A stretch of 23,801 nucleotides of DNA from an uncultured Christensenellaceae bacterium (GCA_910588615.1 CAJUOI010000029.1:1-23801), one strand, 5' to 3'; positions 15,518 to 22,765 are shown, numbered from the stretch's first letter. Program-made: numbers and translations. Notes: a model not told the origin generated them from the sequence alone.

Positions 15518-16471
15518 GTGGAAACGGGGAACCTTGACAGACTTCAGAAGGTGCTCGGCGTTTTCGATGAAAATTTGCAGATTATTTCGCGGGAACTGTC
15601 GCTGATTTCCCGCGTGGAAGGAACGAAGGTCCTTCTCGAAGGGGAGGAGGAAAGCGTTGCCGTCGGGGAAAACGTCCTCGACAGTCTTTTGGCGATCGTC
15701 GACGCGGGAGAGCAGATCGAAAAGAGCAGCCTGCTGTACTGCATCGAGCTTGCACGCGAAGGAAAATCGGGCGAAATCGCGGGCGTCATGAAGGGCGTTG
15801 TCGCCGTTACCTTTGCGGGAAAACCCGTAAAATGCAAGACGGTCGGGCAGAAAGAGTACGTTTCCAAGATAAAGAAGAATACGATCACCTTCGGCGTGGG
15901 ACCTGCGGGTACGGGCAAGACCTACCTTGCGGTGTGTCTTGCCGTGGCGGCGTTTAAGGCGAAGGAGGTCGAGCGGATCATTCTCACCCGTCCCGCAGTG
16001 GAAGCGGGCGAAAAGCTCGGGTTTCTCCCCGGCGACTTGCAGACGAAGGTCGATCCCTACCTTCGCCCTCTGTACGACGCGTTGCGCGAGATGTTCGGCG
16101 CGGAAACGTATCAGAAGCTGATGGAAAAGGGCGCGATCGAGATCGCCCCGCTTGCCTATATGCGCGGACGGACGCTGAGCGACGCTTTCGTGATACTCGA
16201 CGAGGCGCAGAACGCTACGCGCGAGCAGATGAAAATGTTTTTGACCCGCCTTGGCGACGGGTGTAAAATGGTGGTTACGGGCGATTTGACGCAGACGGAT
16301 CTGCCCGAAGGAAAGATGAGCGGACTTAAACAGGCAACCACGCTGTTGAAGGGAATCGAGGATATCGCAATCGTTGCCTTCTCGGAAAAGGACGTGGTGC
16401 GGCATCCGCTCGTGGGTAAAATCGTCAAAGCGTACGAAAGAGACGGGAAAGGCAAAGGAGAAAGGAAATGA
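15518..16471 (+). CDS. phoH: PhoH-family ATPase
   Basis: This is a P-loop protein of about 317 residues. Walker A is GPAGTGKT at residues 128-135; Walker B is VILDEAQN with Asp228-Glu229; TRPAVEAGEKLGFLPG and VVTGDLTQTDLP are PhoH signatures. The family binds RNA and has been linked to RNase activity together with YbeY, but its exact role is unsettled. The start is uncertain: the GTG at 15518 has no ribosome site, and the same frame is open back to the yqfD stop with only ATT or GTT codons as other choices. A 15-codon frame starting on the yqfD stop (15460-15507) precedes it. It overlaps pgpH by four bases. Confidence 0.93.
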   Translation: METGNLDRLQKVLGVFDENLQIISRELSLISRVEGTKVLLEGEEESVAVGENVLDSLLAIVDAGEQIEKSSLLYCIELAREGKSGEIAGVMKGVVAVTFAGKPVKCKTVGQKEYVSKIKKNTITFGVGPAGTGKTYLAVCLAVAAFKAKEVERIILTRPAVEAGEKLGFLPGDLQTKVDPYLRPLYDALREMFGAETYQKLMEKGAIEIAPLAYMRGRTLSDAFVILDEAQNATREQMKMFLTRLGDGCKMVVTGDLTQTDLPEGKMSGLKQATTLLKGIEDIAIVAFSEKDVVRHPLVGKIVKAYERDGKGKGERK

Positions 16472-17940
16472 AGGAAAAGGTCAGCAAAAAACGGCTACTG
16501 ACCAGCGCGCTGTATTTCGTGCTGTTTTACGTCATTTTGCTCGCCCTCGTTTTTGTGATGATCGTACTCAACGACACGTCGGGCTGGACGAGCTATTTTC
16601 GCACGCGCTTTTCGGATATTCTGTTGCTCTGCGTGTGTATCTTTTTGCTCTTCGGAATAATTTATTATTATCTGTACTTCGAAAATAAAGAGTTTTTGGG
16701 GGAGACAAAGAACGTTTTGCTCATTCTGACGGTCATTCTCTTCTCCGTCGTCGCGTGCTACCTCGTCGGAAAATACGTCAATATCTACGCCCGCCCCGTG
16801 GCGATGCTTGCGTTTATGTTCGTATTTTTGCTGAGCCGCAGACAGGCGATCATTCTCAATTTCGTATTCTCCTTCCTGATGTTCGTTATCGACACCTACA
16901 CGAACAGCTACGACGCGGGCAACGTCGTCTATTTCTCGTTGCTCTTGACCTTCGTATGCGGAACGTTCGGCATTTTCCTTGTCGGCGGAACCAAGACGAG
17001 GGGCGGGCTCATGCTAACGGGAATTTTCGTATCCATTCCCACGGTGATCGTGCTGCTGCTGTTAAAGATCCCCGAAATCGCTTCCATCGGGTGGATCGAT
17101 TACGTCGCGGCGGCGGGTTTCGGGATTCTGGGCTGCGTGCTCTCTTCCATGTTCGCGCTTGCCTTCTTGCCCGTGTTTGAACGCGTGTTCAACAGACTGA
17201 CCGTATTTCGTCTCAGAGAGCTGACGAGTACCAACGCGCCCATTCTGGTGCGGCTGAAAAAGGAAGCTCCCGGCACGTTTAACCATTCGTTGATTGTGGC
17301 GCATCTGAGCGAAACGTGCGCCGTAGCTATCGGTGAAAACGCGGAGCTTGCCCGTGCGGCGGGGTATTACCACGACGTTGGCAAACTCAAACAGCCCGAT
17401 TGTTTTACGGAAAACCAGTCGGGCTACAACGTGCACGACGAGCTTTCGCCCGAGCTTTCGGCGGACATTATCCGTTCGCACGCCAAGGACGGCTACGAAT
17501 TGCTGGTAGCGGCGCATCTGCCCGAGGACATAGCGGACATCGCGCGCGAGCATCACGGCACGCTGCCCATTAAGTATTTCTATAACAAGGCGGTCAAGCT
17601 TTCGGGCGACGACGTGGATCCCAAGGACTTTTCCTATCTCGGTCCGACCCCGCGCTCGAAAATAGCCGCGATCATCATGATTGCCGACGCCTCGGAGGCG
17701 GCGTCCCGCGCGATTGCCGACCGCAGTCCCGAGAGTGTGGAGCGCGTCGTCCGCGGGATCATCGAGGAGAGAATGGATTTGGATCAGTTCTCCGACTGCA
17801 ACATTACGATGAGAGAGCTTACCACGATCAAAGAAACGCTTGTGGAAGCGCTTTCTGGCGTGCACCACCACAGAGTCAAATATCCTGCCATCCGCTTCAA
17901 CCGCGAACGCAAGGCGGTGGATGAGAAGAAGGAAGATTGA
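16468..17940 (+). CDS. pgpH: PgpH-type HD-domain c-di-AMP phosphodiesterase, short form
   Basis: The protein has 490 residues. Residues 12-235 hold about eight membrane helices and residues 265-465 a cytoplasmic HD domain. Metal-site residues visible are His273 (FNHSLIVAH), His302-Asp303 (YYHDVGK), His338, His362-His363 (EHHG) and Asp407 (IADASE). These match PgpH, which cuts the second messenger c-di-AMP to pApA. Full-length PgpH/YqfF is about 710 residues and has a large extracellular domain between helices 1 and 2. Here only about 15 residues (35-49) join them, so that domain is missing. AAAGGAGAAAGGA sets the start; the ATGA overlap with phoH suggests coupling. Confidence 0.92.
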   Translation: MKEKVSKKRLLTSALYFVLFYVILLALVFVMIVLNDTSGWTSYFRTRFSDILLLCVCIFLLFGIIYYYLYFENKEFLGETKNVLLILTVILFSVVACYLVGKYVNIYARPVAMLAFMFVFLLSRRQAIILNFVFSFLMFVIDTYTNSYDAGNVVYFSLLLTFVCGTFGIFLVGGTKTRGGLMLTGIFVSIPTVIVLLLLKIPEIASIGWIDYVAAAGFGILGCVLSSMFALAFLPVFERVFNRLTVFRLRELTSTNAPILVRLKKEAPGTFNHSLIVAHLSETCAVAIGENAELARAAGYYHDVGKLKQPDCFTENQSGYNVHDELSPELSADIIRSHAKDGYELLVAAHLPEDIADIAREHHGTLPIKYFYNKAVKLSGDDVDPKDFSYLGPTPRSKIAAIIMIADASEAASRAIADRSPESVERVVRGIIEERMDLDQFSDCNITMRELTTIKETLVEALSGVHHHRVKYPAIRFNRERKAVDEKKED

Positions 17941-18413
17941 TGGGCGAATTTATCATCGACAGCGAAGATTTTTCCGAGGAGGACAAGCGGAGGCTTTCGC
18001 GTGCGCTTGCGCCCGTTGCGGACGCCGACGTCCCGCTCGTCGTAGAACTTGCGCTCGTCGGCGAAGAGGAAATCCAAGCGCTCAACCGCGGTTTCCGCAA
18101 AATCGACAGGGTAACGGACGTATTATCTTTTCCCGCGCTCGATTTGGCGGCGGGCAAAAGCATCGGGAAAGCCGATTATCCGGTCGAAACGGAGGCGGGG
18201 GCGTTACTGTTGGGCAGCGTTGCGATCTGCAAAAAGCGTGCGGAGGAGCAGGCGGCGGAGTACGGGCATTCGTATGCACGCGAGCTCACCTATCTTGCCG
18301 TACACGGCGTGCTGCACTGTCTGGGGTACGATCACGAGCGGGAAGAGGATAAAAAAATCATGCGGGAGCGGGAGGAGAGCGTGATGCGCGCGCTGTCTCT
18401 TGCGAGGGAATAA
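17940..18413 (+). CDS. ybeY: Endoribonuclease YbeY (16S rRNA maturation)
   Basis: This 157-residue zinc enzyme processes the 3' end of 16S rRNA and takes part in ribosome quality control. The metal motif is complete: His122, His126 and His132 in HGVLHCLGYDH. VTDVLSFP is the other family signature. I use the ATG at 17940, which shares one base with the pgpH stop (TGATG), rather than the TTG three bases earlier. AAGGAAG lies just upstream. In Bacillota, ybeY usually follows phoH and pgpH as here. The dgkA and cdd genes that often lie between ybeY and era are absent. Confidence 0.97.
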   Translation: MGEFIIDSEDFSEEDKRRLSRALAPVADADVPLVVELALVGEEEIQALNRGFRKIDRVTDVLSFPALDLAAGKSIGKADYPVETEAGALLLGSVAICKKRAEEQAAEYGHSYARELTYLAVHGVLHCLGYDHEREEDKKIMREREESVMRALSLARE

Positions 18414-18414
18414 T

Positions 18415-19290
18415 ATGCGAAGCGGAACGGTAGCGGTAATCGGAAAAGCAAATGCGGGCAAAAGCACGCTTGTGAACGTGCTCGTCGGGGAGAAGGTGGC
18501 AATCGTGTCGCCCAAGCCGCAGACGACGCGCGACAGGATCTTGGGGATTTTAACGCGGGAAGAGGGGCAAATCGTCTTTGCCGACACCCCCGGACTGTAT
18601 AAACAGCGCAACGAGCTGACGGCGCAGATGATGCGCACCACCGACGAGACGGCAAAGGAAGTGGACGCGGTGCTGTTCGTGCACGACGGGCACGCGGGGG
18701 TACAGCCCGACGATGTCGCGATGATGAAGAAGTATCTGTCGTCGGGGCTTCCCGCCGTGATCGCATATACCAAAATCGACATCATGCCGGAAGAGAATAT
18801 CGTAAAGGACTTCGAAACGCTCAGCGCAGCGGGGATCGCGGCGGACGTGGTGCCCGTTTCGGCGCGTAAGGGCAAGAACTTGAAGAAGCTTCTCCAAGCG
18901 GTTTACTCGATGCTTCCCGAGGGCGCGCCGCTCTATCCCGACGACATCGTGTCCGACCGCAGCGAAAAGTTTATGATTTCGGAAATCATGCGCGAAAAGA
19001 TATTGCTCGGCTACGAAAAGGAAATCCCGCACGGCGTGGCAATCGTCGTCAATGAATTTAAAAAGCGTGAGGACGGCGTGTACGAAGTCAATCTGGACAT
19101 CGTGTGCGAGAAGAAGAATCACAAAGCGATTTTGATCGGAAAGGGCGGTTCGGCGTTAAAGGAAACGGCGTCGCGCGCCCGCAAGGAAATGGAAAAATTT
19201 TTGGACGCGAAGGTCTTTTTAACGACCTACGTCAAGGTGCGCGAGGATTGGCGCGACAGCACGAGTCTGATGACGCAGTTCGGGTACTGA
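18415..19290 (+). CDS. era: GTPase Era
   Basis: This 291-residue protein has a GTPase domain followed by a KH RNA-binding domain, the Era layout. G1 is GKANAGKS (residues 10-17), G3 is DTPG (57-60), and the G4 box reads TKID (119-122) instead of the usual NKID. The switch text KPQTTRDRILGI and the C-terminal KH loop GKGG are intact. Era binds the 3' end of 16S rRNA and helps assemble the 30S subunit. I choose the ATG at 18415, with GAGGGA (18404-18409) before it, over the in-frame TTG at 18400. It starts two bases after ybeY. Confidence 0.97.
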   Translation: MRSGTVAVIGKANAGKSTLVNVLVGEKVAIVSPKPQTTRDRILGILTREEGQIVFADTPGLYKQRNELTAQMMRTTDETAKEVDAVLFVHDGHAGVQPDDVAMMKKYLSSGLPAVIAYTKIDIMPEENIVKDFETLSAAGIAADVVPVSARKGKNLKKLLQAVYSMLPEGAPLYPDDIVSDRSEKFMISEIMREKILLGYEKEIPHGVAIVVNEFKKREDGVYEVNLDIVCEKKNHKAILIGKGGSALKETASRARKEMEKFLDAKVFLTTYVKVREDWRDSTSLMTQFGY

Positions 19291-19370
19291 ATTTTCCGAG
19301 TTTCCAAAGCCGTAACGGCGTCCGTTATGAAATTTCGCATAATCCCGACCGTTCTGCGCATACTGCGGAT

Positions 19371-19484
19371 ATGAAAGAGGATAAGAGCGCAAGCGAAATC
19401 GCTTGGCGGATGTTCGAGGAAACGGGAAATTTCAGTTACTATATGCTCTATAAAAATTTAAAGGACGAAAAGAACTTTAAGTAA
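19371..19484 (+). CDS. yqzL: YqzL-like small protein
   Basis: The 37-residue frame encodes a protein with AWRMFEETGNFSYYMLYKNLK, which fits the small YqzL family (B. subtilis: a W-x-x-F-x-x-T-G-N-x-x-x-Y-L-x-x-K pattern). YqzL genes lie between era and recO in many Bacillota, and this one lies exactly there. Its function is unknown. There is no clear ribosome site before the ATG; a longer in-frame reading from inside era has no support. It ends three bases before the recO ATG, so the two are likely cotranslated. Confidence 0.78.
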   Translation: MKEDKSASEIAWRMFEETGNFSYYMLYKNLKDEKNFK

Positions 19485-19487
19485 TTT

Positions 19488-20168
19488 ATGGATTATACGG
19501 AAGACGCACTCGTTCTGCGCACCGTGAATTTCGGCGAGAACGACAGAATGGTAACTCTTTTAACGGCGGGCAGAGGTAAGATTTCCGCTGCGATGAAGGG
19601 AGTGAGAAAGGCGGCGGCAAGGCTGAATTTTGCTGCGCAGCCTTTTTGTTTTGCCGAATACACCATTGCGGAGCGCGCGGGCAGGCGCACGGTAACGGGG
19701 GCCTCGCTCTACGACGGGTTCTACGCGCTGCGCGAGGACATGACGAAGTATTATACGGCGATCTGCGTGGCGGAGGCGTGCGACGCGCTCGTGCTCGAAG
19801 AGATGCGCGCAGGCGAATTTCTGGTAGCTGCGGTGAGCGCGCTTCGGGAAGTCTGCGCGGGAGAGGAGTACGCGCTGATCAGGTTTTTGTGTTCCGCGCT
19901 CCGCTATGCCGGGTACCCGATTGAAATTCCCAAGGGCGAGGTCAAACGCTTCGGTTTTACGAGCGGCTCGTTTTCCGCAGAGCGGGAGGAAGAGGGGGTG
20001 CCCGTCAGCGAGAGCACGGTGGAAACGCTGCGCTTCGTGTTGAGCGGAGAGGGAACGCCCACAGCGGACGGTAAAAAACGCGCCCTGCGCCTGCTCCGCG
20101 CGTTCTTTTCCTACCAGACGGAAAGCGACCTGCCCACCCTCGGCGAACTGTTAAACTTAATGGAATAA
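19488..20168 (+). CDS. recO: DNA repair protein RecO
   Basis: This 226-residue protein loads RecA onto gaps together with RecR. The N-terminal OB fold opens with the family text DALVLRTVNFGENDRMVTLLTAGRGKISAAMKGVRK (in pieces), followed by a helical C-terminal domain. It is about 30 residues shorter than B. subtilis RecO. The four-cysteine zinc site that many Bacillota RecO proteins carry is absent: the region after RYAGYPIE has no Cys at all. The gene follows era-yqzL as expected. No good ribosome site is visible, which suggests coupling to yqzL. Confidence 0.93.
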   Translation: MDYTEDALVLRTVNFGENDRMVTLLTAGRGKISAAMKGVRKAAARLNFAAQPFCFAEYTIAERAGRRTVTGASLYDGFYALREDMTKYYTAICVAEACDALVLEEMRAGEFLVAAVSALREVCAGEEYALIRFLCSALRYAGYPIEIPKGEVKRFGFTSGSFSAEREEEGVPVSESTVETLRFVLSGEGTPTADGKKRALRLLRAFFSYQTESDLPTLGELLNLME

Positions 20169-20275
20169 ATCACGGCGCACTTGCCCGCTGTCCTCCATTC
20201 GGAGCGGAAAGCTTTTTTTTCGTTCGGTGGAGCGCGTAGCGCGACGAAGAATTTTGTTTACGGAAGCATAAACGA

Positions 20276-20311
20276 CGCCCGCGCCGAATATCGGCGCGGG
20301 CGGGCTTTTTT
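20276..20311 (+). terminator. Strong intrinsic terminator after recO
   Basis: A perfect 12-bp GC-rich stem (20276-20287 with 20291-20302) with a three-base loop is followed by GGC and six T residues (20306-20311). On the minus strand the hairpin is not followed by a U run, so it serves the recO side mainly. The stretch between recO and this point (20169-20275) holds a GCGC-GTA-GCGC palindrome and repeat-like sequence but no gene. Confidence 0.88.
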
Positions 20312-20321
20312 ATATCGGGTT

Positions 20322-20768
20322 TTAAAGAATCGTGATTTCGTAAACGACGGGAGAAGAAATTTTATAATTGCTTCCGTGATACGTAAATTCGGCGTAACCC
20401 GTAAGCGAATATTTTCCCGCGGGGATTTCCGCGGTGTCTCTTTTCACCGCGAGCAATCGTTCCTCTTTCGTCAGCGTTTCCACGATAGCGTCGTCGGCGT
20501 ATGCGGGAGAAAAGCTCCGCGTGCCGTCCGTAAGCGAGTAGCGCAGGAAAACGCCGCCGTGCGTAACGTCCTTTAAGGCGTAGCCGCTGTTGTTTTTAAA
20601 GCGGATGGTAAAGCAAAGTTTTTCCCCTGCCGAAATTTCCGCCTTTTCCACTTCGAGGGATACCTCGAAATCGCTTTCTTTCGGCGTAAAATCTTTCGGC
20701 ACGTTGCACCCGACGAGCGCGAGCGCGCAAACGAAGCAGAGTGCAATCATGGCAAATAAATTTTTCAC
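20322..20768 (-). CDS. Small secreted lipoprotein of unknown function
   Basis: This 148-residue protein has a lipoprotein signal: Lys at position 3, a hydrophobic stretch, then a lipobox LVGC with Cys21 as the lipid-modified residue. The mature part looks like a single beta-sandwich (repeated strands such as FEVSLEVEKAEISAGEKLCFTIRFKNN and a closing YEITIL). That recalls BsuPI/Ig-like folds, but I cannot assign a family firmly. It probably sits on the outer face of the membrane. The start is GTG with AAGGAGA just upstream. It has its own promoter and is monocistronic and divergent from the NifU-like gene. Confidence 0.8.
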   Translation of the reverse strand: MKNLFAMIALCFVCALALVGCNVPKDFTPKESDFEVSLEVEKAEISAGEKLCFTIRFKNNSGYALKDVTHGGVFLRYSLTDGTRSFSPAYADDAIVETLTKEERLLAVKRDTAEIPAGKYSLTGYAEFTYHGSNYKISSPVVYEITIL

Positions 20769-20800
20769 GAAGATTCTCCTTATAAAATTTATTTGATATT

Positions 20801-20829
20801 ATTGTACTATAAACTTTTCAACACGTCAA
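20801..20829 (-). promoter_or_regulatory. Sigma-A promoter of the lipoprotein gene
   Basis: On the minus strand, -35 TTGACG (20829-20824), a 17-bp spacer and -10 TACAAT (20806-20801). A run of nine G residues on this strand (20840-20832) lies two bases upstream of the -35. Confidence 0.8.
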
Positions 20830-20865
20830 TACCCCCCCCCGCAAAAAATTCTTAAAAAAATTTTC

Positions 20866-20875
20866 GGACAAGTCC
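20866..20875. promoter_or_regulatory. Candidate operator 1 (palindrome GGACAAGTCC)
   Basis: A perfect dyad GGAC-AA-GTCC that directly abuts the -35 of the scaffold gene promoter. A near-identical dyad lies at 20924-20933. Operator function is inferred from symmetry and position. Confidence 0.4.
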
Positions 20876-20904
20876 TTGTCAATTCCGCTAAAATATGGTA
20901 AAAT
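20876..20904 (+). promoter_or_regulatory. Sigma-A promoter of the scaffold/GGGtGRT operon
   Basis: -35 TTGTCA (20876-20881), a 17-bp spacer and -10 TAAAAT (20899-20904). The predicted start near 20911 gives a leader of about 46 bases. Confidence 0.78.
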
Positions 20905-20923
20905 ATGAGATGGATTAAAATTC

Positions 20924-20933
20924 CGACAAGTCG
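20924..20933. promoter_or_regulatory. Candidate operator 2 (palindrome CGACAAGTCG)
   Basis: A perfect dyad CGAC-AA-GTCG at about +13 to +22 of the predicted transcript. It shares the eight bases GACAAGTC with operator 1; centres are 58 bp apart. Flanks AAAATTC and GAAAAATTTT extend the symmetry loosely. Confidence 0.4.
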
Positions 20934-20956
20934 AAAAATTTTATGGAGGGTACAAA

Positions 20957-21658
20957 ATGCAATATTCACGCGAAGTAGAAGAAATGTGTTGCGTACAGAA
21001 GGGACCCAAACACGATCCCGCTCCCATTCCCGAAGAGGGCAAATGGGTGTGCGCAAAACAGATCACGGACATCAGCGGATTCACGCACGGCATCGGCTGG
21101 TGCGCGCCCCAGCAGGGTGCGTGCAAGCTGACGCTCAACGTTAAGGGGGGCGTCATTCAGGAGGCGCTCGTGGAGACGATCGGCTGCTCGGGCATGACGC
21201 ACTCGGCGGCAATGGCGGCGGAAATTCTTCCCCATAAGACCATTCTCGAAGCGCTCAATACCGACCTCGTCTGCGACGCGATCAACACGGCGATGCGCGA
21301 GCTGTTCCTGCAAATCGTTTACGGCAGAACGCAGTCGGCGTTCTCCGACGACGGTCTTACGATCGGCGCGGGGCTCGAGGATCTGGGCAAAGGACTTCGT
21401 TCTCAGGTCGGCACCATGTACGGCACGGCGAAGAAGGGCGTGCGCTATCTCGAAATGGCGGAGGGCTACGTTACCCGTCTTGCGCTCGACAAGGACGATC
21501 AGGTTATCGGCTATGAATTTGTTTCGCTCGGCAAGATGACGGATTTCATTAAGAAGGGCGACGAACCCAACTCCGCTTGGAAGAAGGCGATGGGTCATTA
21601 CGGCAGATTCTCGGAAGAACAGGGCGCGGTGAAGTACATCGACCCTCGTAAGGAATAA
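20957..21658 (+). CDS. NifU-like iron-sulfur cluster assembly scaffold family protein
   Basis: This 233-residue soluble protein resembles the NifU/IscU N-terminal fold in its middle part: CKLTLNVKGGVIQEALVETIGCSGMTHSAAMAAEIL, read in pieces, has the strand-turn-Cys-helix pattern, with Cys56 and Cys77 placed like two of the scaffold cysteines. Other cysteines are at 11, 12, 32, 49 and 106. The extra N-terminal CC and the WCAPQQGAC stretch are not part of classic IscU. The family is annotated as an Fe-S scaffold, but this paralogue's real role is not established. GGAGGG (20945-20950) sets the start. It is the first gene of a two-gene operon with the GGGtGRT protein, 11 bases downstream. Confidence 0.85.
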   Translation: MQYSREVEEMCCVQKGPKHDPAPIPEEGKWVCAKQITDISGFTHGIGWCAPQQGACKLTLNVKGGVIQEALVETIGCSGMTHSAAMAAEILPHKTILEALNTDLVCDAINTAMRELFLQIVYGRTQSAFSDDGLTIGAGLEDLGKGLRSQVGTMYGTAKKGVRYLEMAEGYVTRLALDKDDQVIGYEFVSLGKMTDFIKKGDEPNSAWKKAMGHYGRFSEEQGAVKYIDPRKE

Positions 21659-21669
21659 GGAGGTGCGGC

Positions 21670-22671
21670 ATGGCTCTGTTTGAAGGTTATGAAAGAAGAA
21701 TCGACAAAATCAATAAGGTTTTAAAGGAATACGGCATCAAGTCCGTAGAAGAGTGCAAAGAAATCTGCCTTGCCAAGGGCGTGGATTGCGATAAGATCGT
21801 GCGCGGCACGCAGCCCATCTGTTTCGAAAACGCGGTCTGGGCGTACACGGTAGGCGCGGCGATCGCCATCAAGAAAGGCTGCAAAAAGGCGGCGGACGCG
21901 GCGGCGGCAATCGGGATCGGCTTGCAGTCCTTCTGTATTCCCGGCTCGGTTGCGGAAAACAGAAAGGTGGGTCTGGGACACGGTAATTTGGGCGAAATGC
22001 TCCTTTCCGAATCGACGGATTGCTTCTGCTTCCTTGCGGGGCACGAGAGCTTTGCGGCGGCGGAAGGCGCGATTTCCATTGCCATGAACGCGAACAAGGT
22101 GCGTAAAAATCCCCTGCGCGTCATTCTCAACGGCTTGGGCAAGGACGCGGCGTTCATTATCTCCCGTATCAACGGCTTCACCTACTGCGAAACGGTATTC
22201 GATCCCTACACCGAAACGGTTACGGTTACCAAGGAAGTTCCTTATTCCGACGGTCCCCGCGCCAAGGTTAAGTGCTACGGTGCGGATAACGTTCCCGAAG
22301 GCGTTGCCATTATGAAACTCGAAAAGGTCGGCGTTTCCATCACGGGCAACTCTACCAATCCCACGCGCTTCCAGCACCCCGTTGCAGGCACCTACAAAAA
22401 GTGGTGCAACGAGAACGGCGTGAAATATTTCTCGGTCGCTTCGGGCGGCGGCACAGGCAGAACGTTGCATCCCGACAACATGGCGGCAGGGCCTTCGTCT
22501 TACGGCATGACGGATACGATGGGCAGAATGCACTCTGACGCACAGTTTGCGGGCAGCTCGTCCGTTCCCGCGCACGTCGAAATGATGGGCTTGATCGGTA
22601 TGGGCAACAACCCCATGGTCGGTGCAACGGTCGCGGTAGCCGTTGCCGTTCAAGAGGGCATGAGTAAGTAA
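21670..22671 (+). CDS. GGGtGRT family protein, function unknown
   Basis: This 333-residue protein has the family-naming motif GGGTGRT at residues 259-265. It also has other glycine-rich conserved-looking text: GHGNLGEMLL near 103-112, FLAGHESFAAAEGAI near 121-135, and MGNNPMVGATVAVAVAV near the end. There are ten cysteines, including CFC at 118-120. No signal peptide is seen; hydrophobic stretches are short and look like buried strands or helices of a soluble protein. The family occurs next to the NifU-like scaffold gene, so a linked role in Fe-S or redox metabolism is inferred, not shown. AAGGAGG (21657-21663) sets the start, and a terminator follows. Confidence 0.9.
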   Translation: MALFEGYERRIDKINKVLKEYGIKSVEECKEICLAKGVDCDKIVRGTQPICFENAVWAYTVGAAIAIKKGCKKAADAAAAIGIGLQSFCIPGSVAENRKVGLGHGNLGEMLLSESTDCFCFLAGHESFAAAEGAISIAMNANKVRKNPLRVILNGLGKDAAFIISRINGFTYCETVFDPYTETVTVTKEVPYSDGPRAKVKCYGADNVPEGVAIMKLEKVGVSITGNSTNPTRFQHPVAGTYKKWCNENGVKYFSVASGGGTGRTLHPDNMAAGPSSYGMTDTMGRMHSDAQFAGSSSVPAHVEMMGLIGMGNNPMVGATVAVAVAVQEGMSK

Positions 22672-22695
22672 CTTTACAAGATATAGAGTTTTACA

Positions 22696-22729
22696 AGAGC
22701 TTTCACACAAAATGTGGGAGCTCTTTTTT
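22696..22729 (+). terminator. Intrinsic terminator of the scaffold/GGGtGRT operon
   Basis: A 12-bp stem (22696-22707 with 22713-22724, two G-U pairs) with a five-base loop is followed by a run of six T residues (22724-22729). Confidence 0.8.
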
Positions 22730-22765
22730 AACAAAAACAGCGACCATGGGATTGTACTTTTCGCC

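Noticed and set aside
14744..16405. 553-codon open frame on the minus strand, opposite yqfD and phoH
   Set aside because: It is Arg/His-rich with no family pattern and is a shadow of the well-supported genes on the other strand in high-GC codon usage.
17937..17939. TTG as the ybeY start
   Set aside because: The ATG at 17940 follows at once and gives the usual stop-start overlap with pgpH.
19104..19370. Long N-terminal extension of yqzL reaching into era
   Set aside because: It would be read in another frame through the KH-domain coding part of era; only the last 37 codons fit a family.
20203..20219. CTCC-ATTC-GGAG and T8 run after recO as a terminator
   Set aside because: The four-pair stem is too weak and is separated from the T run by several bases; the strong hairpin at 20276-20311 is the better call.
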